Counted from the first letter of the stretch, positions 10,868 through 22,390 are shown. The stretch: 64,000 nucleotides of DNA from Dasypus novemcinctus (GCF_030445035.2 NC_080701.1:16894798-16958797); one strand, 5' to 3'. Notes: a model not told the origin generated them from the letters alone. Translations and numbers: made by a program.

Positions 10868-12472
10868 ATTAGCTAGCTCAGCCATGCTGAGTACAGGACT
10901 GAGAATAATCAGGTAAGAACAACTAGACCAATCTTCATCAGGATGCATTTTTCCGTGGTACTCTATCAGCTCTGAGTGACATGTCATCACAGAGCTAAAA
11001 GCCATGGGTGGTCCTTCGCAGAAGGGCTCTGAAAAATTGGAATGGACCTTACCTTATTGTGAAATCAATGAACTTAGGCACTGACTAAACTGAGCCCATG
11101 TGTTCTAGGAAGAACTGGAGATTATTTGGGCAGCACACTCATTGTCATTTTAATCAGAATGTATTCAGCAAGCAGCTTATATCTGATATGCAGAACAGTG
11201 AATGTATATCTGCTTGTCCATAGCCTCATGCATAGAAGGAAAACACAGCAGCCTAAGATGCATCACACCCTTTCCCTGCAAATCAGGTTCCTGCAGTTAC
11301 CGATTCCATTATGTAAAAATCTGATTATTTGACTTATGCTTGGATCACTGAGTTCTTGACCTTATCTGTTTTTCAAGAAAATGGTTTTATGCTCAACATA
11401 ATATTTTAAGACAATAAATGAGAGATGCTTGAGAGAAAATTAAATCTATGCCATATATATGTACATACATGTATTTATTATTGAGTATAACGTTTGCCTT
11501 GTGCTTTCTCTATTGATTTTTGGTAAGGTTTGTAATAACTTAGAAGGCCATGAGTCAAAATGTCAGAACTTTTGTTTTTAAATGGCAAGACAGATAGAAT
11601 AAATAATCTTTGCATGGTGCACCGTACATGTTGCTATTTCAGGTTTGCAATATGACAATAACAGTCTGTGGCTTAAGTACAATATTCAGCACTGTCTGGC
11701 CACGTAGGGAGGCTAAATGGGCAGGCCTGGGAGAAGTTCAATGGCATAAGGCCTTAGAAGTCTCTTGAATGAACTCATCCCAGGGAAGAAAAAGATGCAT
11801 CATGGCATTAGGGATAGATGAGTTTGAGAGAAGAGTTAAATGGCCTTTTTCTAAACGTATAACATTGTGGCACAAGTGTACTTTATTGAGGGTCCCTTTA
11901 ACATGGTGACACAGAGAGGGATACTTCTCTTTCTCAGTGTAACCCCAGATCACCTTTCAGCTTTGATGCCTTTTGACTTTAGAAGGTAAGCAGGGGTGTG
12001 GAGTGAAAGACGTCATAGCAGCAGCCATTTCATTATATCACAATTTCTTTCCTAAGAAAGGAATATTGGGAGAAAAGCAACAATATTAGATTAGGAGCCG
12101 GGAAAGCCACATGAGTTCAATTTTGGACATCAGTCTCCAAAGCCATTAACCACTTGAAACTTGGATTATACAGCTCTATTCACTCATGTTACCAATGAGA
12201 AAACTAAGATTCCTTTCAATTTTTTCATCAGAAGGTTTTCATATAGTTCATTAGTATGACCATGGCTTAAGATAGTTAACATGTATGAAAAAAACAAAAG
12301 GAAAAAAAATAACAAAATTAAAAAAAAAAACATGCATGCAACCAACTGCTTGGTATTATCACTTTAACACTTTATAAGGATCATTCAAGATGTCTTTTGA
12401 TTCCTACAGGTATATTAAAAAGCTTATATTATGCTGTGGCTTGATAAGCATTATATGATATTAATGGATAAA
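10868..12472. other. Unassigned noncoding sequence
   Basis: Mixed AT-rich sequence with no gene. About 12090-12220 has a weak MIR-like flavour that I would not call. A poly-A-rich stretch begins near 12290. Confidence 0.4.
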
Positions 12473-12705
12473 AATATAGTCTTTGGAGCCAGACAGCTTT
12501 GCATAATAATTAAGCTCATAAACTTATTAACTGTATGATCTAAGATAAGTTAAATAACCCCTCTATGGCTCAGTTTCTTTAACTGTAAAATGCTTATTAA
12601 AATAGTTCCATCTTTAGACTTGTAATGGGACTAAATTATTAATACTTAAAAAGCAATTAAAATATTGCTTGACCCAAAAAAGAGCTCAATGACTATTAAC
12701 AGTTA
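12473..12705 (+). repeat. MIR SINE
   Basis: The ordered match includes 'tctttggagccagacagctt', then 'actgtatgatctaagataag', then 'tctatggctcagtttcttta', 'actgtaaaatg' and a tail 'agctcaatgactattaacag'. This is the sense order of MIR over almost its full length. Confidence 0.8.
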
Positions 12706-13229
12706 ATGCCATTTTATGTAACAAAAAGAAGAAAACAAGAAAATAGAATTCTGAACTCTATGCTGGCCTGGAAAAGTTCTTTGGTTCCATATAGGTTCTG
12801 AATGACTTTTATGTGATTCTTCTTTCCAAGGCCACAGAACCAAGCTCAGTTCCTTAATTATAATATTTACTCAATAAATATCAATGTGACTATTTCTCAG
12901 ATCTGCAATCTGTTAGGTTTTATAATGCTAAGACTCAGTACCTGGAAGGAAATGATAAGAACTCCCATTAGAAGAAAACTAACCTGGTTAGTTTCTATTT
13001 TGTTTCGTTTGAATAGTAATAAATCTTTCTTGTGAATCCTGAGACATACTGTCCATGATGGCTTTCTGTTGCAGACTGTCATAAAGAAGGAAAAATACAA
13101 TAAACATTATAGAGGTTTTTGTATCTTTATTAATTCTAAAATATTATCCAAATGAATTATACATTAAAAGTTGATTAATTCAATATAAAGCTCTATTTTT
13201 TTAGATTATTATGTATTCAAATACACTTA
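12706..13229. other. Unassigned noncoding sequence
   Basis: No coding potential and no recognised repeat. 'tactcaataaatatcaatg' near 12868 recalls MIR/L2 tails, but too little of it is left to call. Confidence 0.35.
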
Positions 13230-13372
13230 TAAGAAATAATACAGAGACACTCCATACCCTTTAAAAGTTACTTCCAACAGTAGCTTTTTACAAAAGTATA
13301 GTACAATAGCACTACACAGAGGTGCTTAAAAAAAAAAGGAGTCATACAATATATAGCTTTTTGGGATTGGCT
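13230..13372 (-). repeat. Old LINE-1 3' UTR fragment
   Basis: 'ctccatacc', 'tatagtacaatagcac' and 'gtcatacaatatatagcttt' are words found in antisense 3' UTRs of old LINE-1 subfamilies. The fragment is cut off by the younger LINE-1 that starts at 13373. Confidence 0.45.
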
Positions 13373-14537
13373 TTTTTATTTAATTTTTTTTAAGTAGAGA
13401 AATTGTGGGTTTACATAAAAATCATGCTTAAAATACAGCATTCCTTATACCATCCTATTAGTAACACTTTGCACTGGTATGGAACATTTGTTACAATTGA
13501 TAATAGCACGTTGTTATAATTGTACTATTAATTTAGTCCATGATTTCACTTAGAATTCCTGTTTGTGAAGTGTAATTCCATGGATTTTTAAAAAATTTTA
13601 TTCTGTTGCCATATATACAATCTAAAACTTCCCTATTAATTACATTCAGATATATATTTCAGGGCTGTTAATTATGTTCAAAATGTTATGCGACCATCAC
13701 TTTTGTTCATTGACAAAACATTTCCATCATTCCAAGTAGGAAGCCTGTACATTTTCAGCCTTAACTTCCCATTCCCTACCCCTATCTCATTCCCTGGTAG
13801 ACTATATTCTAGATTCTGACTCTATGAATTTGTTTATTCTAATTATTTCAAATGAGTGAGATCATATAGTATTTGTCCTTTTGTGTCTGACTTATTTCAC
13901 ACATGTGGTCTTCAAGGTTCATCCATGTTGTCTTATGTATCAGGATTGCATTCCTTTAAACAGCTGAATAATATTCCATTGCATATGTGTGTGTGTACCA
14001 AATTTTATTTATATCCAGTCTTCAGGTGACAGACATTTGGGTTACTTCCATCTATTAGCAGTTAGGAATAATGCCACTATGGACATTACTTTGCAAGCGT
14101 GTTTGAGAACCTGCTTTCAATTCTTTTGAGTATACACCTAGTATTGGGATTGCCATGTCATATGGTAGTTCTATACTTACATTTCTGAGGAACTGCCAAA
14201 CTGTCTTCCTCAGTGGCTGCACCATTTTACATTGCCAACAGCAGTGAATGAGTGTTTCAATTTCTTCACATCCTCTACAACACTATTTTTCATTTTTTAA
14301 AAATAAAAGCCATTCTAATGAGTATGAAATAGTATCTCATTGTGGTGGTGTTGATTTGCACTTCTCTGATGGCTAATGATGTTAAGCATTCTTTTCATGT
14401 GCTTTCTGGTCATTTGTATATCTTCTTTGGAGAGACGTCTATTCAGTTCTTTTGCTCATTTTTTATTGGGCTGTTGATCTTTGTGTTGCTAAATTGAAGG
14501 ATTTCTTTATATATTCTGGATGTTAAACTTTTATCAG

Positions 14538-14995
14538 GGAAGCGGCTGTGACTCAATCAGTTGGGCTCCCAGCTACCATAAGGGAGGCCCTGGGTTCACA
14601 TCCCGGGGCCCCCTTGTGAAGGCAGTCTTGTCCGCATGCTGCAGAGGGCTGCGTGGCCCACAAGTGCTGCAGAGAGAGCCAACTCAGCAAGGTGACACAA
14701 CAAAAAGGGAGACAAGCAAAATGCAGAAGAATGTACAGCAAGTGTACACAGAGAGCAGACAGCAACCAAGCTGCAAGGGGGGCGATAAATAAATAAGTAA
14801 ATAAAATACAGACACAGAAGAATGCACAGCGAATGAACACAGAAAGCAGATAGCAAGCAAAAAGTCACAAGGGGGTGGGGGGATAAAAAAATATGAAGTA
14901 ATTTAAAATATTAAAAAAATAATATATGTAATGTATATCTAAGCTATGAATATTAATATTGATGGATGACTACCTTAAGAAATATAACTTAAAAA
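14538..14995 (+). mobile_element. DAS-type SINE with a duplicated tail
   Basis: The tRNA-like head 'ggaagcggctgtgactcaat' with 'gccctgggttcacatcccgg' is followed by a GC-rich body and an A-rich tail. The insertion is bracketed by 'aaacttttatcag' (14525-14537) and 'aaactttcatcag' (14996-15008). The tail occurs twice: 14721-14783 ('atgcagaagaatgtacagca' and so on to 'gcaagggggg') and again at 14811-14882 ('cagaagaatgcacagc' to 'acaagggggtgg'). The antisense frames at 14553-14868 are artefacts of this element. The subfamily is the same as the copy at 20265-20562. Confidence 0.9.
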
Positions 14996-15526
14996 AAACT
15001 TTCATCAGATATGTTAGTTCCAAATATTTCCTTCCATTGTGTAGGTTGTCATTTTACTTTCATGTTAAAGTCCTTTGCGGCACAAAAGTTTTTAATTTTA
15101 TGAGGTCCCATTTATCTATTTTTTCTTTTGTTGCTTGTGGTATGGGTATAAAGTTAAAGAAAACCATTGTCTTACAAAGGGTTCTGAAGAGTCTTCCCTA
15201 CATTTTCTTGTAGAAGTTTAATAGTTGTGATTCTTTTATTTTCATACATTTTGAGCTGACTTTTATAGGTGTGAGATAGGGATTCTCCTTTTTTTAAAAT
15301 TTAAACAAATGGAGATCCAATTTTCCCAGCAAAATTTTTTTGAAGAGATTTTTTTTTCCCCAATTGGGTGGTCTTCGCCTCCTTGTCAGAAATCAGTGGG
15401 CCAGAAATGTGATAGTTGATTTCTGAGCACTCAGTTCAATTCCATTGGTCTATATGTCTCTCCTTGTGCCAGTACCATGCTCTTTTGAATACTGTGGCTT
15501 TGTTTAAAAGTTTTATTTTTTATTTT

Positions 15527-15734
15527 TTTGAGGTACTGCGGCCAGGAATTGAACCTGGGACCTCGTAAGTGGGAAGTTGTTCAACCACTGAGCCATATTG
15601 GCTCCCCTAAGTTGGATTTTTCATTTGTTTGTTTATTGTTTTGATTTTTTGTTTTTAGGGAGCCCCGGAAACTGAACCCAGGACCTCCCATGTGGGAAGC
15701 AGATACTCTATGGCTTGAACCATATCCACTCCCC
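15527..15734 (-). mobile_element. Dimeric tRNA-derived SINE
   Basis: Two tRNA-like units lie head to tail in antisense. Unit one has 'aattgaacctgggacctcg' and 'aaccactgagccatattggc'. Unit two has 'aactgaacccaggacctccc' and 'gcttgaaccatatccactcc'. A T/G-rich linker separates them. The copy at 38616-38822 has the same layout, which makes the dimer a family structure and not two chance insertions. Confidence 0.8.
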
Positions 15735-15744
15735 TATAATAAGT

Positions 15745-16485
15745 ATTTTTATTTCTTGCTTTACACGCATCTCAATTTATGCAAACTAGAATTTTAAAGT
15801 GGCATTGTGTTTACCAGGTTCTCACCTTTAGCAAATTGTTAATAGCTTGTGACTCTAGGATAGCGTTGAGAGACATGGCTTGAATTTTATTGATATATTA
15901 ATCTGCATATAAGGTTGCTTCATTATCCATTATCCATTTACAAAATTAAAAATTAAATCAATGTCTTTTAATAAAAACAGATCATGTGTGTATGTATTCT
16001 TTCCATATCTGTAAAAAGAAGGACTTTTTCTGGTCGATTTTCATCGCCAGTTTTTCAAAATTAATCTCATGGTATGAGCCCTCAGGAAGGAAATTCACAG
16101 CCAACCAGCTTTCCTAAGGGCAGCAATGCTTTCATTGGCAGAAAAGCAACTATTGTAAGCTAGATGATTTACAAGGTAGCAGAATCCTTTCAATAGCCAG
16201 GACAAAATTTTTGTTTCTGAACTTTGGACTTATCTCAGAAGCCGAATCTATACCTGCTTTCCTTCAGGTATTCAGTTTCAGGATAGTTAAATCACTGAGC
16301 AGAACAATCATGATTTTCAAAAATGTCATTTCTTTATGAATTTTCATCAAATATTCTTCTGTGTTCTGCAAATTTCTTTCGCGTCATAGTATCTCCACAC
16401 AATATCTTCACCATAGCATTGATAGATGCGTTCATTGTACCTGTCTGTTAAACAATCACTTTCAAGTCCCAACACAAAAAGTGTG
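15745..16485 (-). pseudogene. Probable processed retrocopy of an unidentified transcript
   Basis: Non-LINE, non-SINE sequence inside the insertion. On the minus strand two stretches read like degraded coding sequence: one around 16480-16360 includes CYGEDIVWRYYDAKEICRTQ and appears to continue after a one-base frame change; another around 16130-15985 includes LPEGSYHEINFEKLAMKIDQ. Stops separate them. A minus-strand AATAAA lies near 15755, at the presumed 3' end, and no intron-like break is visible between the coding-like parts. I do not recognise the parent protein. It could also be a fragment of an unfamiliar repeat, but the TSD and the poly(A)-side features favour a retrocopied mRNA. Confidence 0.45.
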
Positions 16486-16855
16486 TAATAAGTTTTAAGA
16501 TCAGGAAGTATGAGTCCTCCAACTTAATTCTTCTTTTTCAAGATGGCTTTACCTATTCTAGGCCACTTACCTTTCCATATGAATTTGATGATTAGCTTTT
16601 CCATTTCAGAAAAGAAAGTCGATGGAATTTTTATTGGGTTGAATCTGTAAATTGCTTTGGGTAGTATTAATATCTTAAGGAGAGTTAATCTTCCAATCCA
16701 TGGATACGTAATGTTCTTCCATTTATTTAGGTCTTTGATTTCTTGTAGTTTTCTGTGTTCAAATCCTTTATAACCTTGGTAAGATTTATTCCTAGAAGTT
16801 TGTGAATGAAATTTTTTTTCTGGATTTCCTAGGTATTGGGTTTTTAAAGTATAGT

Positions 16856-18154
16856 TTTTAGGGAAACTCTCAAATTGTTTTCAGAATGGTTGTACCATAC
16901 TATGTTCCCACTAGCATTGTATGAATGATTCAGGTTCCTCACATCTTGATCAGAATTTGGTGTTGTAACTATTTTTTATTTTTGCCATTTTGATACTTGT
17001 GTCATGATAGCTCATTGTTTTCATTTGTATTATTATCCTGATGATGGCTAATGATGTTGAACATCTTTTCATGTGTTTGTTTCTCATCTGTCTATCCTCT
17101 ACAGTGAAGTATCTGCTAGTCTTTTACCAATTGTCTAATTGTTTTACTGTTGAATTTTGAGACTTTAAAATTCCAAAGACTAGTTTTTATTGGGTATGTG
17201 GTTTGCAAATATTTTCTTTCAGTGTGTAGTTTTTTTTAATCCTCTTAACAGGGTTTTTCTAAGAGCAAAATATTTGAATTCTCATTAATCCAATTTATCA
17301 ACTTTTCTTTTATGACTCATACTTTTGATGTGAAGTCTAAGAACTATTTGACTTGCTCCAGGTATGAAAGATTCTCTCCTATATTTTCTTATGAAAGTTT
17401 TATATTTTTATATATTTATATTTAATATTTAAGTGAATAATCCATTTTGAGTTAAGTTTTGTATAAGGTATAAAACTTGAGCCAAGATTAAATTTTTTTG
17501 TGTATGGAAATCCAATTACTCCAGCACTATTTGTTGAAAAGGTTATCTTTCCTTCATTGAATTTCTTTGCATCTTTATAGAAAATCAATTGGGCGTATTT
17601 GTGTGGTATTATTCTTGGTTACCTACTAGATTTCATTAACCTATGTGTCTATTCCTTCACCCATATTACACAATCTTGAGTTCTGTGGCTATATAATAAA
17701 TCTTGAAATTGGGTAGATTTATTCCTCAAGCTTGAAATATTTTTTCAAAATTGTTTTAGATATTCTATTTACTTTGTTTTTCTGTATACATTTTTGAAAA
17801 CCATGTCTATATCTTCAAAAGATCTCGTGGTTTTGAGAGGACTTGTGTTAATGTTGCATATTATTTTGGGAAAAATTGACATCATTATTGAGTTCATTCT
17901 TCCAATTGGTGAAAATGGCATAACTTTCCATTTGTTTTTATTTTTTTTTTCATTTTATCAGTATTTTGCATCCAAGTCCTGAACATATTTTGTTAGATTT
18001 ATGCCTAAGTAAATGATGTTGTATTTTTACTTCCAGTGTAAAATTGTCCATTGCTAGTAAAAAGAAATACAATGGGTTTTTCTACATTTGTTTTACATCC
18101 TGCAACCCTGCTGACTGAATCTATTAGCTCCAGGGGTGTTGCTATGTTTGTATG
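16856..18154 (-). mobile_element. LINE-1 copy B, old minus-strand fragment
   Basis: At 16856 the text jumps from one ORF2 position to the 3' ORF2 of a different, older LINE-1 ('actctcaaattgttttcaga', 'catactatgttcccactagc'). It then runs through ORF2 in antisense ('ttccaattggtgaaaatggc', 'ctgcaaccctgctgactgaa') until the 3' UTR of copy C starts near 18155. It is strongly diverged and A/T-rich. The fragment at 24982-26068 could be the more 5' part of the same element, split by copies C and D. Confidence 0.75.
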
Positions 18155-19456
18155 TTTGATTGATTTTTATTTATTAAGGGAGTTTAGGTTTACAGAAAAA
18201 TCATGCATAAAATAGAGTTTCCATATACCACCCTATTATTAACACTTTACATTAGTGTGGTACATTTCTTACAATTCATGAAAGAATATGTTTATAATTG
18301 TACTATAAGTATAACCCATCATTTACAACAGGATTCACTGTATTGTACAGAGCTATTTTTTAATTTGTTTTTATACTGGTAGCATATATATAACCTAAAA
18401 TTTCCTCCTTTTGACCACATTAACATATTTAAGTCACTGCTACCATCACCACCATCTGTATTACCAAAATGTTACATTTAGTTCAAATAGAAACTCTGAA
18501 CAATGTAAGCATTAACTTCCCTTTCCTTATTTCCAACCCAGACCTTGGTAATCTATACTCTAGATTCTGACTATGAGTTTGCTTATTCTAATTATTTCAT
18601 ATCAATGATATCAAATAATATTTGTCCTTTTGTGGCTTATTTCACTCAACATGGTATCTTCAAGGTTCATCCATTTTGTTGCATACATCAGAACTTCATT
18701 CCTATTTACAGCTGAATAGCATTACATTGTATGTGTGTACATTTTATTTATCCATTTATCAGTGATGGACACTTGGGTTGTTTCTACCTTTTGGCAATCG
18801 TAAATAATGTCATTGGTGTACAAATATCTGTTTGAGTCATTATTTTCAAATCTTTTGGGTATGCACCTAGGTGTGGGATTGCCAGGTAATTCCATATTGA
18901 AGTTCTGAGGAATTACCCAGGTGTCTTCCATAGAGCCTGCACCATTTTACATCGTCACTAACAATGAATGAGTGTTCTTATTTCTCCAATCTTCTATAAT
19001 AATTGTAATTTGCTGATTTAAAAAATATAATAGACATTCTAGGGGGTGTGAAATGGTACTTCATTGTGGTTATGTTATGGATTTCCCTAGTAGCTAGTGA
19101 TGCTGAACATATTTTCATGTACTTTTTGGACATTTGTATATCTTCTTTGGAATAATGTTTATTCAAATACTTTGGCCATTTTAAAAATGGGTTGTCTTTT
19201 TATTACTGGGTTGTAGGATTTTTATATATTCTGGATATTAAACCCATTTTAGATATGTGGTTTCTAAATATTTTCTCCCATTGAGTAGGCTGTCTTTTCA
19301 CTTTTATTGCAAAGTATTAATACATTGATACACAAAAGATTTTTGAAAAATTTTCATGAGTTCCCATTTATCTATTCTTTCTTTTACTGCTTTGCTTTGA
19401 GTCTAACACCTAAGGAAACATTGCCTAACACAAGATCCTGAAAATGTTTCCCTACG

Positions 19457-19909
19457 TGTGAGGGTTTGCAGCTGTATGGATCCCAGATAAGTATATTCTT
19501 AAAGCTAATACATTCCTGTGAGTGCAAACCTATTGTAAGTGGGGCTCTTTTATTAGGCTATCTCAGTTATGGCATGGCCCAAGGTAGGACCTAATCCTTC
19601 TATTGGAATCCTATATAAATGGGGTGAATACAGAGAGACAGAGAGAGAAAGCTGTGGGAGCAAGAAGCTGAAGCAATGAAACCCAAAAGAGAAGGAAGAG
19701 ACTACCAGAAACCACCATGTGCCTTGTCATATGAAAAAGAAGTCTAGGATCACTGGCAGCCAGTCTGGGGAGAAAGCATTCCCTGATGATTCCTTGATTT
19801 GGACATTTTTTCAGCCTCAAAACTGTACACTTGTAAACTATTAAATCCCCATTGTAAAAGCTAACCTATTTCTGGTATATTGCTTTCCACAGCCTAGCAA
19901 ACTAGAACA
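19457..19909 (+). mobile_element. Solo LTR, MaLR-like, inside LINE-1 copy C
   Basis: A 453-bp element begins TGTGAGGG and ends GAACA, satisfying TG...CA. It is flanked by 'ctacg' (19452-19456) and 'ctacc' (19910-19914), a 5-bp duplication with one mismatch. Interior words such as 'ggtttgcagctgtatg', 'agagagaaagctgtgggagc' and 'ttgatttggacatt' recall MaLR LTRs. There is no internal retroviral sequence, so it is a solo LTR. The LTR at 30773 shares both ends. Confidence 0.8.
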
Positions 19910-20264
19910 CTACCTTTTCTTCTAGGAGTTTTGTAGTCCTGGTTCTTATATATAGGTCTGCCATCTATTTTGAACTTAAATTTGTATATATTATGAGATA
20001 GGTAGGGTTTCTGACAGTACCATTTCTTTGAAAAGACTATTCTTTCCAAATTGAGTAGATGTGACAGCCTTATTAAAAATCAATAGGTCATGAATGGGAG
20101 TGTCTGTTTATGAATCTCAGTTCGGTTCCATTGGTCTATATATCTATCCCTGTACCCGTTCCATGCTTTTTTTGACCACTATACTTTTGTAATAAGATTT
20201 AAAGTTGGGAAGTGTGAATCAACCAAGTTTTGTCTACTTTGAATCTCTTACACTTCCATACAAT

Positions 20265-20562
20265 TTTTAAAAAAATTTTATTTCCCCTCCCCCCTTGAGG
20301 CATGCTTGCTGTCTGCTCTCTGTGTCCATTCACGGCATGCTCTTCTGTGTTTTTTTGCTTGTCTCCCTTTTTTGTTGCATCACCTTGCAGTTGGCTCTCT
20401 GCAGCACTTGCGGGCAGGGCGGCACTCCGTGGCGTCTGATGGCTGGCCGGCGCTCTGCAGTGTGCAGGCAAGCCTGCCTTCACAAGGAGGCCCCGGGACG
20501 TGAATCCAAGGCCTCCCATATGGTAGATGGGAGCCCAACTGATTGAGCCACAGCTGCTTCCC
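20265..20562 (-). mobile_element. DAS-type SINE, minus strand
   Basis: Antisense order: T-rich tail, 'cctccccccttgaggcatgc', GC-rich body, then 'gggacgtgaatccaaggcct' (antisense B-box) and 'gattgagccacagctgcttc' (antisense A-box). LINE-1 copy C continues on both sides, with a short A/T-rich likely TSD ('atacaattt' / 'ataaaattt'). The 148-codon minus frame and the 83-codon plus frame over this interval are SINE artefacts. Confidence 0.9.
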
Positions 20563-20895
20563 TCTATATAAAATTTAAAATTGACATTTCCATTTCTGCA
20601 GAGTAGGATGTTGCAATTTTGATTGGGATTGCATTGAATCTGCAAATTGTTTTGGGTAGAATTGATACCTTAACAATGTGTAGTCTTCTAATCTATAAAC
20701 ACGGAGTGTCCTTCCATTGACTTAGATCTTCTTTGATTTCTTTTAGCAAAGTTTCATAGTTTTCCATGTATAAGTTCTTTTTTATACTTGGTTATTTATT
20801 CCGAGATATTTGATTCTTTTAGCTCCTATTGTAAATAGAAAATTTCTTGATTTCCTCCTCAGATTGTTCATTACTAGTGTATAGAAACACACTGA

Positions 20896-21143
20896 TTTTT
20901 TTAAAACACATTACATTTATTTAAAAGGTTACTTGTCATAATTAGTCAAATCTTACCACAGGGCAATACCTTAGTTCTATTACCTTGTTGGGCACATTTG
21001 TTCATTAATGATACCTAAAATTTCATATAAAATTAAATAAGAATTAAAAGTACACCTAAGAACAGAGTCATGATCTGTGTAAGAGGATTCACCATCACAT
21101 ACCCTCTACCCAAATGCAGTTATTGTTCTTTGTTTCATGGGAC
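20896..21143 (-). pseudogene. Short retrocopy of an unidentified polyadenylated transcript
   Basis: About 250 bp that do not belong to LINE-1 interrupt copy C. The LINE-1 text resumes at 'ctttgctgaacttgtttatt' with perhaps 20 bases lost. On the minus strand the insert ends with AATAAA (20916-20921), then about 15 bases, then an A-run (20896-20903). That is a mature mRNA 3' end. No coding frame is visible, so it is probably 3' UTR of some host transcript. TSD evidence is weak. Confidence 0.5.
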
Positions 21144-21679
21144 ACTTTGCTGAACTTGTTTATTCACTGTAATAGATTTCTTGTAGATTTTTCAGGACTT
21201 TCTCTAAGATGTTGTTGACAGCAAGCTGAAATTTTCACATTTTCTTTTCAATTTTGCATGCCTTTTATTACTTTTTCTTGTCTGATTGTTCTGGCTAGAA
21301 CTTCCAGTATAATGTTTTATAATAGCAGTGACAGTGGACATCTTTGTCTTTTTCCATATCTTAGAGGAAAAGCTTTCAGTCTTTCACAACTGAGTATAAT
21401 GCTAGCATGGGTTTTTCATACACACCCTTTATCATGCTGAGGAAGTTTCCTTCTACTTCTATTTTTCTAAGTGTTTTTTTAATCAGTAAATGGTGCTGGG
21501 TTTTGGCCAAATGCCTTTTTCTGCATCAATCGAGATGTTCATGTGTGGGTTTTATTTTACCTTTTTTCTGTTAATGTGGTATATTATATTAATTTATTTT
21601 CTTATGGTGAACCTCCTTTGTACATCTGGGATAAATCTCACTTGGTCATGTATATAATTCTTTGAATGTCCTGCTGGAT

Positions 21680-21898
21680 TCAATTTGTTAGTATTTCATT
21701 GATAATTTTTGCTTCTATATTGATGAGAAAAATTGGTCTGTAATTTGCTTTTTTTGTAGTATCTTTAACTGGCTTTGGTTTTAGGGTGATGTTGGCCTTA
21801 TAGAATGAGTTAGGTAGTTTTCCATTCTGTTGAATTTTTTTTGTAGGAATTTGAGCAGGATTGGTATAATTTCTCATTGAATGTTTGGTAGAATACAC
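21680..21898 (-). pseudogene. LINE-1 ORF2 reverse transcriptase fragment (copy C)
   Basis: The 72-codon minus-strand frame contains [35 protein letters not shown] and IINEILTN. This is the conserved LINE-1 RT segment that precedes the catalytic aspartates. It is only a fragment with stops on either side. In a live element this protein reverse-transcribes LINE-1 RNA at the nicked target. Confidence 0.85.
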
Positions 21899-22390
21899 CT
21901 ATGAAGCCATCTGGCTCTGGGCTGTTCTATTTTGGGAGGTTTTTGATGACTGCTTCAATCTCTTTACTTTTATTTGGTCTACTGAGATGTTCTGTTTCTT
22001 CTAGTGCCAGAAGATTGTTCATGAGTTCCTAGAAATTTATCCATTTCCTCTAAATTGTCTAATTTTTGGGCATACAGTTGTTCATAGTGGCCTCTTATGA
22101 TTTTTTTTATTTCTCTGTGGTCAATAGTATTATACCTCCTATTTCTGATGTTATTTATTTGTATATTCTCTCTTTCTCCTTTGCCAATCTAGCTAAAAGT
22201 TTGTTGATTTTACTGATCTTTTCAAATAACCAGCTTTTTAAAAAAATGCTCTCTATTGTTTTCTTATTCTCTATTTCATTTAATTCTGCTCTAATATTTT
22301 TTCTTTCTTTCCTTTTGCTTGCTTCGGATTTAGTTTGTTATCCTTTTTCCTAGGTCTTCTAGGAGTACAAGTATGTCTTTGATTTTAGCT

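Larger units (their letters stand above)
15516..16485 (-). mobile_element. Compound retroposed segment: SINE dimer plus transcript-like sequence
   Basis: LINE-1 copy A is interrupted here, and its text joins smoothly across the insert. The segment is flanked by 'ttaaaagtttta' (15504-15515) and 'taataagtttta' (16486-16497), a 12-bp duplication with two mismatches. After the left copy comes a T-rich run, the minus-strand poly(A), then a minus-strand dimeric SINE, then about 740 bp of non-LINE sequence. One duplication around the whole suggests it landed as one unit. The alternative is that a SINE later entered the tail of a retrocopy. Confidence 0.6.
13373..16855 (-). mobile_element. LINE-1 copy A, minus strand, carrying two later insertions
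   Basis: The plus strand shows antisense LINE-1: 3' UTR ('atcatgcttaaaatacagca', 'agatcatatagtatttgtcc'), then the ORF2 3' half ('ctgaataatattccattgca', 'ttgggttacttcca', 'ttgccaacagcagtgaatga'), then further ORF2 up to about 16855, where an older LINE-1 piece begins abruptly. The copy is 5'-truncated. It is interrupted by a SINE (14538-14995, with TSD) and a compound retrocopy (15516-16485, with TSD), and the LINE-1 text joins up across both. Many stops are present on the coding strand. Confidence 0.85.
18155..22390 (-). mobile_element. LINE-1 copy C, minus strand, with three nested insertions
   Basis: Starts with the same 3' UTR type as copy A ('aaaaatcatgcataaaatag', 'caccctattattaacacttt') and proceeds through antisense ORF2 to the RT region. 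'tgtaatttgcttttttt' and 'ttctcatagaa'-like words give way to 'gtctttgattttagctc' at 22390, where copy D interrupts it. Nested within are a solo LTR (19457-19909), a SINE (20265-20562) and a short retrocopy (20896-21143). Protein traces are listed separately. Confidence 0.85.

Noticed and set aside
13973..13996. TG-rich stretch 'tatgtgtgtgtgta' as a microsatellite
   Set aside because: Only about five repeats, lying inside LINE-1 3' ORF2 text; not listed separately.
20199..20645. 148-codon minus-strand open frame, the longest in the window
   Set aside because: It spans a SINE and parts of the LINE-1 on both sides; the SINE's GC-rich body is naturally low in stops.
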